Assembly (NCBI GenBank): GCA_007695195.1
Contig: REEG01000140.1
Location: 1-64,000 of the forward strand
Length of the DNA stretch: 64,000 nt
DNA from: Gemmatimonadales bacterium
GTDB taxonomy: Bacteria > Gemmatimonadota > Gemmatimonadetes > Longimicrobiales > Gaopeijiaceae
Reading direction: 5' to 3'
Shown: piece after piece, positions 1-8,879 of the stretch
Layout of the letters: each line of letters starts with the position of its first letter
Position numbering within the stretch: the stretch's first letter is position 1
Notes under the pieces: model-generated
Told to the model about the DNA's origin: nothing
What the model saw: the letters and a program-made list of their open reading frames with translations, nothing else
Database searches by the model: none
Translations under genes and position numbers: made by a program

Positions 1-67
1 AGAACATGGTGAGGCCGGCAAGGACGACCCGTAGGATCCATATGATGGCAATGGCGATTTCGGACAC
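1..67 (-). CDS. Partial membrane protein, N-terminus only
   Basis: A GTG codon at 65-67 opens a minus-strand frame that continues through the left edge of the window, giving 22 codons. The residues read as a hydrophobic segment with one Arg (start VSEIAIAIIWILRVVLAGLT), as in the first helix of DoxX/MauE-type small membrane proteins. A GAGG element lies 7 bases upstream of the GTG. The rest of the gene is outside the window, so the family is a guess and the gene itself is only moderately supported. Confidence 0.4.
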   Translation of the reverse strand, partial: MSEIAIAIIWILRVVLAGLTMF

Positions 68-319
68 AACTGGACCTCACGGTTGGTGCGATTCTGCCGG
101 ATGACGCTCAACGTCCCCAACACTGCGGCAAGGGAAGGACGTACCATAGGAGAACGTGTCCAAAAGCTGCGCAAAGGGAAGGACGAACCCTTTGAACCAT
201 AGTCGAAGCCCAGGCGTCCGCCTACTGGAAGGGTCGTGACGGCCGGGTTCCCGCCCGGCGCGGTGCTCCGGACCTGGTGGGCTTGCCGGTCGTGACGGGC
301 TCACCCATAGTGGATTCCT
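68..319. other. Intergenic region between divergent genes
   Basis: This roughly 250-base gap separates the minus-strand partial membrane gene from the plus-strand gene at 320. It holds two near copies of the motif AAGGGAAGGACG (about 133-144 and 173-184), each followed within 20 bases by ACCATAG. I see no convincing sigma-70 promoter; the repeats could be regulator sites, which is inference only. Confidence 0.4.
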
Positions 320-1123
320 ATGGATGAGCGTACCTACACCGATGATGAGGTTCGGCAGATCCTGACCGCCGCCACGGAGCCCCTCCCCTCCTCGAGCAAG
401 CTGGAGGGAGAGGATGTGGACATGTCCGTCGGTAACGTGCGACGCCGGACAGCCCCTCCCCAGGGCTTTACGCTCTCCGAACTGCGGGAGATCGGGGTGG
501 AAGCCGGGATTGACCCGGAACGTATTGCCCTCGCTGCCTTTGAGCTGAACGTACCGCCGGAAGAGACCGTCCTCGAGCGGGACGTAGTCGGTCTCCCCCG
601 CCGCATGAGTCGGAAAATCCCACTGTCGTCTCCCTTCCAAGGCGAAGGATGGGAACGGGTCGTAGTCCTTCTGCGGGAACGGTTCGGAGGCCCCGGCGAA
701 CTCTCCACCGAGGGATCACTCCAGACCTGGCGACACGAGAACGTTTCCGTCCTTCAGGAACCCGATCCGGTAGGGCCGGGCTGGCGTCTCCGGGTGGAGG
801 TTGAGCCCGGAGACGCTGGCGAGTGGCTGGACATCGCCGGCATGCTCTCTTTGGTGGGGCTCATCGGGGTCCCCGTAGGACTCTTCACCGATGCCCGGGA
901 CATCCTGGCGCTGATCGGCGCTATTCTCCTCGTGGTCTCTGCGGCTGGAGCCGCCTGGCTGGCCGTTGTCACCCTCCCAAGGTGGAATCGGCGCACGGAA
1001 TCGGAGCTGAAGACTCTGGCCCGCGAGGTGACTGCACTGGAGGCACGACACTCGGAAGTTGACGCCGGAACGCTGAACCGTCCCCGGGCGCACATCCCTC
1101 CCCGACCCGAAGCCGAGGGGTAA
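320..1123 (+). CDS. Unrecognised protein with C-terminal membrane hairpin
   Basis: This 267-residue protein is not assigned to a family I can name. Residues 1-80 are charged and predicted helical; the first starts with a YTDDEVRQIL motif, and the second (about 49-77) reads like a helical domain around FTLSELREIGVEAGIDPERI. Residues about 175-220 contain two hydrophobic segments separated by a short DARD turn, so the protein is probably anchored by a membrane hairpin with both ends in the cytoplasm. The tail is basic and proline-rich. The ATG at 320 has only a weak GGA upstream. Similar helix-plus-two-TM proteins are common in Gemmatimonadota, but I cannot give a function. Confidence 0.75.
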   Translation: MDERTYTDDEVRQILTAATEPLPSSSKLEGEDVDMSVGNVRRRTAPPQGFTLSELREIGVEAGIDPERIALAAFELNVPPEETVLERDVVGLPRRMSRKIPLSSPFQGEGWERVVVLLRERFGGPGELSTEGSLQTWRHENVSVLQEPDPVGPGWRLRVEVEPGDAGEWLDIAGMLSLVGLIGVPVGLFTDARDILALIGAILLVVSAAGAAWLAVVTLPRWNRRTESELKTLAREVTALEARHSEVDAGTLNRPRAHIPPRPEAEG

Positions 1124-1134
1124 GGTTTTAGGAT

Positions 1135-1172
1135 GGAGGCTCTATAGGCTGGACCTTGGACGCAGAGCCTCC
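1135..1172 (+). terminator. Possible terminator hairpin after the membrane protein
   Basis: A 9-base perfect stem (GGAGGCTCT at 1135-1143, AGAGCCTCC at 1164-1172) lies just after the stop codon at 1121-1123. No T-tract follows, so it may be a processing hairpin rather than an intrinsic terminator. Confidence 0.35.
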
Positions 1173-1328
1173 CCTTGGTCAAGGACCACAGACGAGGATT
1201 GCCTTAATGTGGACCAGATTCTAATTCGCCGTCTTCTCCGAGTATTTTGCCTGGACTGACCCGGCGGGGTGAAGCCCCCTCGCGGCTCTTCGGCTTCGTG
1301 CATGCAAGGTGCCTATCGCCGCCCCTCA

Positions 1329-1487
1329 GCGTTCGTTCTGGGTTGCTGTTGGCGGACCGCAGACAAGGGGCGCACATCCCGACGAGCCCATCCCTTCATT
1401 CCGCGCACATCTTCATTCTCACACCCCCATCTTCCAGCGCTGATGCTCCAGGGACACCCACCACCAACACGGTCCCGGAACAAATGC
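1329..1487 (-). repeat. MITE-like dispersed repeat, copy 1
   Basis: The element is bounded by imperfect 24-base terminal inverted repeats. The left end begins GCGTTCGTTCTGGG and ends TGTTGG; the right end read in reverse begins GCATTTGTTCCGGG and ends TGTTGG, matching at about 17 of 24 positions. Its reverse complement aligns with copy 2 at 11004-11231: shared parts include the termini, an internal GATGTGCGC motif, and GATGGGC then GGATGTGCGC before the right end. Weak similarity continues about 60 bases past the GCTGAGGGGCG edge. There is no transposase, so it would be a non-autonomous or structural repeat. Confidence 0.65.
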
Positions 1488-1624
1488 CCAGGGGTGGAAT
1501 CAAGGGGGTCCACTCCTTCCGGTAGGGGTTTCCGAGTGTCAACGTATCTGACCCCTGTCTCCATGGAAGATCAGACCGGTGGTCGCACTGGTGCGCGGGT
1601 AGGTGATGGATATCTTGGAGACCG

Positions 1625-1650
1625 AAAATTAGAATCCAGGTTCTAATTTT
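1625..1650. repeat. AT-rich palindrome, copy 1
   Basis: Perfect 10-base arms AAAATTAGAA and TTCTAATTTT flank a 6-base centre TCCAGG. The sequence is strikingly AT-rich against a GC-rich background. A near-identical palindrome lies at 11340-11365, also to the right of a copy of the MITE-like repeat, and a half site TTCTAATT lies at 1219-1226. It could be a protein-binding site, a bidirectional terminator or part of the mobile repeat. Confidence 0.6.
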
Positions 1651-1858
1651 CCCGGGGGGGGGGAGTGGCGCCGAGGGGGGGAGTGGGCCCAGAAAGTGTG
1701 ACCGTCCGGCACGGAGATCGCCGAGGAGCCCGAACTGGAGGGTGCACTTGGAGACTTGGCAAGGCGGCCTGGAGACTGTTCGGAGCGGGACGGCGAAAGG
1801 CAGGCGGACCTAGCGCAGGGCGGCAGGCCGTGACTCCATGGCATGGCCCTTCTCCGGG

Positions 1859-3175
1859 TCAGGGGCTGGAGCTGGGGTCAGGACCCGCCATGGCCCGCAC
1901 CGCCAGCCCGCCGTGGCGGGTGGCCATGCGCATATGCAGCGGGAGGCCGGTGGCCTGGTCCAGGACCGGGTCGGCCGAGAGGTAGAGGAGCTGCCACCCG
2001 GCCATGGTCCCTCCGGGCTGGACACTCCGGCCCAGCGCCGCATAGAGGGGACGCAGGGACTTCCGCCCACCCAGGCGTGTGCCGAAGGGTGGGTTCGTCA
2101 CGACCCATCCGGGCTGGTCCGGATGGGGGGCTCGGGAGAGGGGGGCCGTCGCCAACTCCACATCGTCCAGGACGCCGGCCCGCTCGGCGTTGGCCCGGGC
2201 TGCCTCCACGGCGCGGGCGTCCCGGTCCGAACCGTAGACGGTGAACTGACGCCGATCCAGGGGGCGGATCCGGGCGCGAGCCTCGGCCACCTCGGCCTCC
2301 CACACCTCGTGGGGAAGGTCCGGCCAGTGGAGGCAGGCGAAATCCCGGGGGGTGAAGCCGGGGGACGCCATGGCCGGAGGGATCCTCCGGGCCAGAAGCG
2401 CCGCTTCGATGGGGATGGTGCCGGAGCCGCAGAAGGGATCCACCACCGAGGGCCGACTCCACTCGCCATTCGGTTCCAGGGGACCCTGGAGGAGGAGGGC
2501 GGCGGCCAGCGTCTCCCGCATGGGGGCAGCGCCCACGTGTCTTCGGTATCCACGCTGGTGGAGGTGGGCGCCGGAGGTATCCAGGCGCACAGTGACCTTA
2601 TCGCGGTGCACCCGCACCACCACCAGGACCGGGGAGGCGGCGGTGGGCCCTTTGGCCTCAACCTGCGTCCTGCGGCCGGACGGTCCCTCATCGCCCTCAA
2701 CCCCTGCGGCTGCGGCGGATGGGCCTGCCACCGGCAGGGCCCTCGAAGCCTCGGGCAGCGTCCCCGGCGGCTCCGGCAGATCTCCCGCCTCCCGGAGCCG
2801 CTCCTCGATGGCGCCCTCGTGGTACAGGCGCGAGCGGGAGGCGGATACCCGGAATACCACGCGACCCCCGTCACCCTCGGCTACCGCGAAGATCCGTTCC
2901 CAATCCACGGCCTGGCGCCCCTTCCGGACCAGCTCGCCCAGCGCCCTTGCCCGAAAGCTCCCCACTTCCACCAACACCCGCGAGGCCACGCGCAGGTGGA
3001 GGTTGGCCCGGAGGAGGTGGGCCCACCCCCCATCCCACGTCACGCCCCCCACCACCGAGGTCTGCTCGGGCAACGGGACCCCCAGCGCCTCGAGCTCCCG
3101 GGTCAGGGTGGGCTCGAGCCCGGGCGGGCACTGGGCTAGGAGGCGGAAGGGCGCGGGTGAGCCGGAAGCGGTCAT
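1859..3175 (-). CDS. THUMP-domain SAM-dependent RNA methyltransferase (RlmL-like)
   Basis: A 438-residue enzyme predicted to methylate a guanine N2 in RNA, most likely 23S rRNA, as RlmL and related THUMP methyltransferases do. The N-terminal part (about 10-180) has the THUMP layout with motifs LAQCPPGLEPTLTREL and AVDWERIFAV. The C-terminal Rossmann methylase carries DPFCGSGTIPIEAAL (SAM binding) and the catalytic NPPFGTRLG motif. A proline- and alanine-rich insert (about 130-170) interrupts the THUMP region. The frame is open to 3448, but I start at the ATG at 3175 because conserved sequence begins there and the extension is Cys- and Pro-rich with no family resemblance. It stands alone, not obviously in an operon. 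Confidence 0.85.
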   Translation of the reverse strand: MTASGSPAPFRLLAQCPPGLEPTLTRELEALGVPLPEQTSVVGGVTWDGGWAHLLRANLHLRVASRVLVEVGSFRARALGELVRKGRQAVDWERIFAVAEGDGGRVVFRVSASRSRLYHEGAIEERLREAGDLPEPPGTLPEASRALPVAGPSAAAAGVEGDEGPSGRRTQVEAKGPTAASPVLVVVRVHRDKVTVRLDTSGAHLHQRGYRRHVGAAPMRETLAAALLLQGPLEPNGEWSRPSVVDPFCGSGTIPIEAALLARRIPPAMASPGFTPRDFACLHWPDLPHEVWEAEVAEARARIRPLDRRQFTVYGSDRDARAVEAARANAERAGVLDDVELATAPLSRAPHPDQPGWVVTNPPFGTRLGGRKSLRPLYAALGRSVQPGGTMAGWQLLYLSADPVLDQATGLPLHMRMATRHGGLAVRAMAGPDPSSSP

Positions 3176-3524
3176 GGGGATGGGGATGGCAGAGAGGACG
3201 GAGGCGATAGGACCCGAAGTGTCCGGATGCGGGTGTCCTGGGAGTACACCAAGAACGCCGGTCACCACCGAATATGGCAGGAAATCCTGGCAACCCCAGG
3301 CGATCCCCGTGCACCACGTTCGACACACAGCTGAACCAATACAACGGGTTGTTCCGGTATGCGTGTCGATCCGGCTCGGAAACGACATCTCCACTTGAGC
3401 TCGTAGCCCTCGTAGGGGTGGTGTAGACCGATCTGAACTTCGAGGCACCAGATCCCGTGCGGCACTGGTCCCGGGCCGAACCGATCTGGGTGTCCTCGTC
3501 GAACCTGAAGAGACCCCAGGGGGG
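3176..3524. other. Non-coding or degraded interval
   Basis: About 350 bases between the RNA methyltransferase start and the acetyltransferase stop. Two minus-strand frames stay open across it (upstream extension of 1859-3175 and a frame ending at 3262), but neither has a recognisable domain. The composition is less GC-rich than the flanking genes. It may hold the methyltransferase promoter or an eroded gene; I can support neither. Confidence 0.4.
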
Positions 3525-4094
3525 CTACCTGCAGTCCATCCTCATGACCACCCTCGGAAACCCGTTCAGGACCGACGAGGTATCGGCGACCTTCCGGAAT
3601 CCGGCCTTCTCGAAGAGTGACCGGGTGCCCACGTAGGCCATGGTGGTATCGACCCGCCGACCGCCGTTGTCCACGGGATACCCCTCGACGGCCGGGGCCC
3701 CCTGGTCCCGGGCGAAGGCTACCGCGCCGACCAGGAGCGGGTGGGTAATCCCCTTCCCCCGGTGTCCCGGCCGCACCCGGAGGCACCAGATGGACCATAC
3801 CTCCGTGTCGTCGACACGGGGAATGGTACGGCTCCGGGCGAAGACGGTCTCTGCACGGGGGGCGACCGCCGCCCACCCCACCACCCGGCCCCCGTCGTAG
3901 GCCAGCACCCCCAGGGGCCCTTCTTCCAGCAGGGCTCGCACCTTCTCGCCCCGGGCGGGCCCCACCAGCGACCGGTTCTCCTTGGAAGGGACACGGTAGG
4001 TGAGGCACCAGCAGACGCTGGCGTCCGGCCGTTTCGGCCCCACCATGGTGCACAGGTCGTCGAAGACACTGGCGGGACGTATCTCCAGGGTCAT
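3525..4094 (-). CDS. GNAT family N-acetyltransferase
   Basis: A 189-residue acyl-CoA-dependent N-acetyltransferase. The fold is visible from beta strands at GPLGVLAYDGGRVVGWAAV, followed by the acetyl-CoA pyrophosphate loop RPGHRGKGI (about residues 109-117) after the strand WSIWCLRV. The C-terminal part contains the usual YVGTRSLFEKAGF signature that closes many GNAT domains. The N-terminal WCLTYR segment resembles a GNAT subgroup of small cytosolic enzymes. Substrate cannot be read from the sequence. It is followed by the SLC12-like transporter gene's 3' end on the upstream side with about 118 bases between them. Confidence 0.85.
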   Translation of the reverse strand: MTLEIRPASVFDDLCTMVGPKRPDASVCWCLTYRVPSKENRSLVGPARGEKVRALLEEGPLGVLAYDGGRVVGWAAVAPRAETVFARSRTIPRVDDTEVWSIWCLRVRPGHRGKGITHPLLVGAVAFARDQGAPAVEGYPVDNGGRRVDTTMAYVGTRSLFEKAGFRKVADTSSVLNGFPRVVMRMDCR

Positions 4095-4212
4095 ATCTGC
4101 TCCTCCTCAGGTTCCCGGGCCGTCCGGGGTGGGGTCCATTGGCTGAATCGGGGGGCGGGGTCCGTGGGGGGTGGGTATGGCCTCGGCCTCCACGGCGATG
4201 GCCCGAGCCACG

Positions 4213-6525
4213 TCAGGCCCGGTCCACCAGTACCTCGGCGAACTCAAGGGTCCCATCCGCCAGTACGAAGGCGGTGGGCGGAAGACCCGCCGACATCTCC
4301 TGAAGCTGATCGTAATAGGCCCGGAAGTCGTCCACGGCAGCCGGCGAAGCCATCCCGAGGAAGACGATGTCGGCGCCGGCGGAGGCGGAGCGGAGAATCT
4401 CGGAGAAGGGGCGATCGTCACTCACGATGATATCCAGTCGGACCTCCCCGATCCTGAGATCGGCCAGAAGGGCCTCCAACTCTCCTCTCGCCTCGTCGGC
4501 GGCCTCGGCCGAGCGCACCGCCAACTTGAGGCGAACCTCGGCCTGCTCCCACTCCACATTGGTGCGGAGAAGGTAGGCCAGTACCAACATGAGCCCCCCG
4601 TTGGCCTGCAGCCCTCCCCACCAGACGTCGATGGTCCGTCGCCGCCCGAACCCGGTATGCTCGGGATCGCGGAGGATCACCACGTTTCGCCTCTTCCGGT
4701 GGAAGGTCTCGATCATCCGGCAGTATCTGTCCCGTCGTTCCATCTTCTCGCTCGTCCCCAGAACAATGGTGTTGGGGACGAGACTGCCGAATCCGTAGAT
4801 CTCCACCAGTCGCCTCGCACCGGTGAAGGGATCGGGCGCCGAGACGGTCCGCACGAAGGCCTCCACACCTCGCCTCTTGAGGTACGAGCGGAATTCGGCC
4901 TCCAGTTCGGCCTGGCGCTCGCCCTCTTCCTCCGACTCCGGGATGACGCTGGCGATGGTCACCAGGCCCCGGTTGTGGGTGATGGCGTTGGCGAAATCGA
5001 TGAGGGGCCATCTCCGGTCATCCTCTCCCGAGAGAACCAGCGGATGGGGACGCCAGTTCCGTGGATCCTCCTGACCCGCCACCCGGAGGAGTCCCATGCG
5101 GACAAGGGCGAGCCAGATCCCGCTCCGAACGTCGCCCCACGTCCCCCTGAGCTGGCGGCGCTCCAGCCAGATGAACACGCCCAGGACCACGGCGGCCGCC
5201 AGGATCGTGGCCGGCGCGTGGATCAGGAACATGATGAGGAGGCACCCCAGCGCCCCCAGCATGCAGACGACCCAGTTGGTCCGGAATGCGGGGCGAAAGG
5301 ATGGGCTCTTCAGGAAGCCCTCGATCCCGGCGGCCAGGTTCACCGTCATGTACGATGTAAGAAAGAACATGGTCAGGATGGGCGCCACCATGTTCAGATC
5401 GGCCAACCAGATGGCCAGGAGCACGATCCCCAGCGTCACCGCGGTCCCGGCCCGAGGCGAATCGTCCTCGGCGGCGCCCCGCCCCAGGAATCGCAGGGGT
5501 CGAGGAAGGACTTCGTCCCGAGCCATGGCCTGCAGGACCCGGGGGGCGCCCAGGATGCTCCCCATGGCGCTGGAGAGCGTGGCGCCCATGGCACCCAGGA
5601 TGATGAGGGGCCCCCAGAGCGCCATCTGCCGCATGATGAGCGGGTCGGCCACCAGCGCCTCGGAGTCGGCCCAGGCCGCGAAGAAGAAGGGCATGGTGAT
5701 GTAGACCACGAAACCCACCGCCAGGGCGGCGAAGGTCCCCACAGGAATCGAACGGGCCGGGTTCTTCAGATCGCCGGACATGTTCACCCCGGCCTCGATC
5801 CCGGTCACCGCCGGAAAGAAGACCGCGAAGACGACCCAGAAGGTGGGCGGGATGGTGGGGGCCTGGGGCTCAACTGGAGCGGCGGCCTCCACCGGAACCC
5901 CTTCCACCGGCCCACCGAGGAAGAAGGAGAGGAGCGAGAGCCCGATGACCACCATCACCACGTACTGGGACCGGAGAGCAAGACTGGCCGAACGGAGAGC
6001 CAGCCCGGTCACCGCCGTGGCCGTGACGATGCCGACCCAACGCGGATCGAGCTGAGGGAAGATGTCCACCACGATCTCGGAGAACCCGATCACGTAGAGC
6101 GCCATGGACAGCGCCAGGGCGAAGTAGAGGGGGATCCCCACGGCCCCGCCGGTCTCGAGCCCAAGGGACCGGCTGATCATGTAGTAGGCACCGCCGGTTC
6201 GGACCCGGCGATCCGTGGCGATGGAGGCCATGGAGAGGGCCGTGACGAAGGTCACCGCCGTGCACGTCACCACGATCACCAGGGTCAGACCAAGCCCCAC
6301 GTTCCCTACGACCCAGCCGAATCGCAGGTACATGATCACACCCAGGATCGTCAGGATCGAGGGGGTGAAGACCCCTTGGAAGGTCCCCAGACCGGCTCCC
6401 CTGGGCGCACCAGTTCCCTTGGGAGCACCAGCCCCCTTGGCCTCCCCCTCCGGGAGGGGCTTGCGCGGGTCCGGTGACCAGGAGGCGGAGTCGGGTTTGG
6501 GGGGTCGGTCCATGGTACGTACCAT
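4213..6525 (-). CDS. Cation-chloride cotransporter-like APC permease (SLC12 type)
   Basis: A 770-residue polytopic membrane transporter. After a Pro/Gly/Lys-rich cytoplasmic tail (1-48) the sequence reads LGTFQGVFTPSILTILG then VIMYLRFGWVVGN, the first-helix signature of the SLC12 cation-chloride cotransporters rather than of ordinary amino-acid permeases. About 12 membrane helices follow (to about residue 470), including GGAYYMISRSLG in helix 3 and FFPAVTGIEAGVNMSGDLK in helix 6. The last 280 residues form a soluble domain with two Rossmann-like parts, as in SLC12 C-termini. Predicted role is electroneutral ion symport, with Na, K and Cl as the family's usual substrates. Codon 5 (M) is an alternative start. 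Confidence 0.85.
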   Translation of the reverse strand: MVRTMDRPPKPDSASWSPDPRKPLPEGEAKGAGAPKGTGAPRGAGLGTFQGVFTPSILTILGVIMYLRFGWVVGNVGLGLTLVIVVTCTAVTFVTALSMASIATDRRVRTGGAYYMISRSLGLETGGAVGIPLYFALALSMALYVIGFSEIVVDIFPQLDPRWVGIVTATAVTGLALRSASLALRSQYVVMVVIGLSLLSFFLGGPVEGVPVEAAAPVEPQAPTIPPTFWVVFAVFFPAVTGIEAGVNMSGDLKNPARSIPVGTFAALAVGFVVYITMPFFFAAWADSEALVADPLIMRQMALWGPLIILGAMGATLSSAMGSILGAPRVLQAMARDEVLPRPLRFLGRGAAEDDSPRAGTAVTLGIVLLAIWLADLNMVAPILTMFFLTSYMTVNLAAGIEGFLKSPSFRPAFRTNWVVCMLGALGCLLIMFLIHAPATILAAAVVLGVFIWLERRQLRGTWGDVRSGIWLALVRMGLLRVAGQEDPRNWRPHPLVLSGEDDRRWPLIDFANAITHNRGLVTIASVIPESEEEGERQAELEAEFRSYLKRRGVEAFVRTVSAPDPFTGARRLVEIYGFGSLVPNTIVLGTSEKMERRDRYCRMIETFHRKRRNVVILRDPEHTGFGRRRTIDVWWGGLQANGGLMLVLAYLLRTNVEWEQAEVRLKLAVRSAEAADEARGELEALLADLRIGEVRLDIIVSDDRPFSEILRSASAGADIVFLGMASPAAVDDFRAYYDQLQEMSAGLPPTAFVLADGTLEFAEVLVDRA

Positions 6526-6765
6526 GGCTGGATCCGCCGCAGGGCGTCAATCCCCCAGTCCGGGACTTCAGCCAGGGACTTGAATCCTCCCGGGGGTCAC
6601 CTTCGTAGGGCTGGATGAACCGAGACGTGGCCACGCCGGCGAAGCGGAGCGGTTCGAGGAACTGCTGCAGGCGGCCACACTCCTGGCCGGGACCGGCGCC
6701 CGATCCGCGCGGTTGGGCGTCGGTCAACCTTCCCCCCTCTCCCCCCTCTTCGACGGAGACGAACC

Positions 6766-7044
6766 ATGCACCTGGATATGGTGGTCGGTCTGCTTCTCAT
6801 CTTCTTCGTGATCGTGGTCCCGGTCCTGGGGATCACCGTCCGCTTCGCCCTGAAGCCCATGGTTGAGTCGCTCCTGACCTTGAGGGACGCCTTTGGCCAT
6901 GGCCCGGCCGTGGGCGCGAGGGACGGACGCATCCTGGAGTTGGAAGAGGAGGTGGCCGAACTCCGACGCTCCGTGAAGGCACTTCAGGAAGCCCGCTCCT
7001 GGGATGATTCACTGCTGGCGCCGCCCCGCCGCGAACGCCAGTAG
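6766..7044 (+). CDS. Small membrane protein with coiled coil
   Basis: A 92-residue protein with one N-terminal membrane helix (about 3-28, rich in Val, Leu and Ile), followed by a heptad-like segment around ILELEEEVAELRRSVKALQEA (residues 56-76) and a basic tail. This layout resembles the small PspB-type membrane proteins, but sequence identity is not evident and I do not assign the name. GGAG lies 7 bases before the ATG. Its 3' end overlaps the end of the convergent hydrolase gene by 36 bases. Confidence 0.7.
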   Translation: MHLDMVVGLLLIFFVIVVPVLGITVRFALKPMVESLLTLRDAFGHGPAVGARDGRILELEEEVAELRRSVKALQEARSWDDSLLAPPRRERQ

Positions 7045-7884
7045 GGCCCGGGCAACCACCTCCCGGTCCGCCGCCGACGGAAAGTGGCGGGTGCCTTCCA
7101 GGACCAGGACCCGGGCATCCGGGAGGACGCCCGGTACCTTCTTCCGGATCTCGTCTGCGGGGAAGAGGGGGTCCCGCTCTCCGGCGATGATCAGGGAAGG
7201 GATCCGGGCCCGGGCCAGGGCGGCGGGGTCGGCGGGAGCCGCCATCCTCCGAACCAGCCTCAGGTGGCGGAAGATGGCGGCATGGACCCGGAGGATGAGC
7301 TCGTCCGGCGGGTCGGTGTGTAGGGCCTTCACCGCAGCGACGAGGCGGTCGGGGGTAGGGCGGAGCCGGTGCCGGAGCATGGGGAGGGCCAGCTCCCGCA
7401 CGAGGGTCCATGGGCGGGGCCGGGCGATTCCCGCCGGCATGACCAGGGCCATGCCCGAGATCCGATCCTTCGCCGCCAGGGCCCCTTCCAGGACCACCCC
7501 CGCTCCGTACGAGGCGCCCATGTGGGGCGCTTGGTCGATCTCCAGGGCGTCCAGCACCTGGAGGTGCCAGCGCTGGAGCGCGCCGGGGTGGGTGTGGAGG
7601 TGCCTGGGGACGCTGTACCCCGGCGACCCCGGCAGGTCCGGCGCGTAGACGCGGAAGTGCTGGAAGAGGGCGCTGAACCAGAGGAGCGTCACCGGGTTCG
7701 GGAAGTTGCCACCCTGGAGCACCACCACCGGGGGGGCGTCGGGGGGGCCGGCCACCAGGACGTGGGTGGAGCCGACGTCGGTGGGGATCCGACGCCGCTC
7801 CACATCGCCGGGGATGCGGGCCAGGACCTCTTCGTAGAGGCTGAGGAGGACCCGACGCCCCTCTTCGCTCCGGTATACCGTCAT
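7009..7884 (-). CDS. Alpha/beta hydrolase
   Basis: A 291-residue alpha/beta-hydrolase fold enzyme. The oxyanion-hole strand is PPVVVLQGGN, the next strand FRVYAPDLPGSPGYS, and the nucleophile elbow is GASYGAG with the Ser as the catalytic residue. The acid and base fit IIAGERDPLFPADEI and GTRHFP near the C-terminus. No transmembrane or signal segment is present, so it should be cytosolic. It lies 20 bases downstream of the universal-stress gene, and the two are probably cotranscribed. Substrate is unknown; the fold covers esterases, lipases and C-C hydrolases. Confidence 0.85.
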   Translation of the reverse strand: MTVYRSEEGRRVLLSLYEEVLARIPGDVERRRIPTDVGSTHVLVAGPPDAPPVVVLQGGNFPNPVTLLWFSALFQHFRVYAPDLPGSPGYSVPRHLHTHPGALQRWHLQVLDALEIDQAPHMGASYGAGVVLEGALAAKDRISGMALVMPAGIARPRPWTLVRELALPMLRHRLRPTPDRLVAAVKALHTDPPDELILRVHAAIFRHLRLVRRMAAPADPAALARARIPSLIIAGERDPLFPADEIRKKVPGVLPDARVLVLEGTRHFPSAADREVVARALLAFAAGRRQQ

Positions 7885-7904
7885 GGGAAGCGCGGCGGAG
7901 GGGC

Positions 7905-8879
7905 TTACCGGAGCACCATGACCGAGACGGTGCAGGTGCGCAGCATGGCGGTGGTGGTGCTCCCCAGGATCATGCGCCGGATCCGGGAGTGCCCGAAGGC
8001 CCCCATCACCAGCAGATCGATGTCATGGTCCGCCTGGTAGCGCGGCAGCGCATCTTCCGGATTCCCAGAAAGGAGCGCCGTGGGTGCGTCGAACCCGGCA
8101 TGGCGGAGCGTTTGCGCCGCCGCCTCGAGACCCGCGCGGACATCGGCCCGGTCGGCTCCCACATGGACCAGATGGCAGGGGATCCCCCGGAAGAGGGCAC
8201 CTGCAGCGATCATCCCCACCCCCTTCTCCGCCGTGGGACTCCCGTCCCAGGCCATCATGATCCGGGCCGGGGGAGCGAAGGTCTGCTGGGCCACCAGGAT
8301 CGGCTTGTGGACGGCGCGAATCACCTCCTCCAGGTGGCGGCCCAGATGTCCGTGTCGCTGCGCCGAGGCCGTGCCCCGCTTCCCCACCACCAACATCCGG
8401 GTGCCGGACTCGAGGGCCAGGATGGCGTCCACCAACTCCCCATGGCGCTGCCGGACTTCCATCGCCCCCGTGGCCGCTTCGAGATCCGGTGCGGCGTCCC
8501 GAGCCCGCTCCACGGCACCGGCCAGGAGTTGGCGCCCCCTCTCCATGGCCAGGCGCGCCCGGGCCTCGTCCAACTCGGCCAGCTCTTCCAGGAGCTCTTC
8601 CCGCGCGCCCAACCCGATGGCGCCCGTCAGGTTCCTGGAGCCGGGCACGTTCCCGGAGGTGGCATCCAGCACGTGCAGGAAGGTGAGGGGGGCCGTCATC
8701 CGCTCCGCGGACCAGGCGGCGAAGTCGCAGATGGCACCTACGTACGGAGAGTCATCGATGCAGGCCAGTACGGCACCCTCGCCGCGCCCCCGGCGAGGCG
8801 GTTCCGGAAGGGCCGGGCTCCGGTCGGTCGGTGGGGCGGACGGGCCAGTGGACGGCAGCGTGGAAGGTGCGTCGGTCAT
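7905..8879 (-). CDS. Tandem universal stress protein (two UspA domains)
   Basis: A 324-residue protein with a Pro-rich N-terminal tail (1-38) and two UspA-type domains. Domain 1 (about 39-185) begins GAVLACIDDSPYVGAI. Domain 2 (about 187-324) begins RIMMAWDGSP and ends with the ATP-binding loop GAFGHSRIRRMILGSTT, which is intact in domain 2; domain 1 has the shorter GKRGTASAQRHGHLG variant. The ORF is open far upstream (to 10640), but the ATG at 8879 sits just before the folded region and after the end of the SulP gene. It probably shares a transcript with that transporter, a pairing that suggests a stress or energy-status response on anion uptake (inference). Confidence 0.88.
   Translation of the reverse strand: MTDAPSTLPSTGPSAPPTDRSPALPEPPRRGRGEGAVLACIDDSPYVGAICDFAAWSAERMTAPLTFLHVLDATSGNVPGSRNLTGAIGLGAREELLEELAELDEARARLAMERGRQLLAGAVERARDAAPDLEAATGAMEVRQRHGELVDAILALESGTRMLVVGKRGTASAQRHGHLGRHLEEVIRAVHKPILVAQQTFAPPARIMMAWDGSPTAEKGVGMIAAGALFRGIPCHLVHVGADRADVRAGLEAAAQTLRHAGFDAPTALLSGNPEDALPRYQADHDIDLLVMGAFGHSRIRRMILGSTTTAMLRTCTVSVMVLR

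Larger units (their letters stand above)
1124..1858. other. Long intergenic region with repeats
   Basis: About 735 bases without a convincing gene. It holds a hairpin after the upstream gene, a half-palindrome TTCTAATT at 1219-1226, a MITE-like repeat (1329-1487), a 26-base palindrome (1625-1650), and two G-runs right after it (about 1652-1690). Open frames here are short, have unlikely composition and no family resemblance. Confidence 0.6.

Noticed and set aside
1247-1646. Open frames of 92 and 125 codons in the repeat region
   Set aside because: Both lie in the MITE-like repeat and flanks, without ribosome sites or homology.
4171-6477. 768-codon open frame on the plus strand
   Set aside because: It lies exactly opposite the SLC12-like transporter and is composed of His, Gly, Pro and Asp in the pattern expected of an antisense shadow in high-GC DNA.
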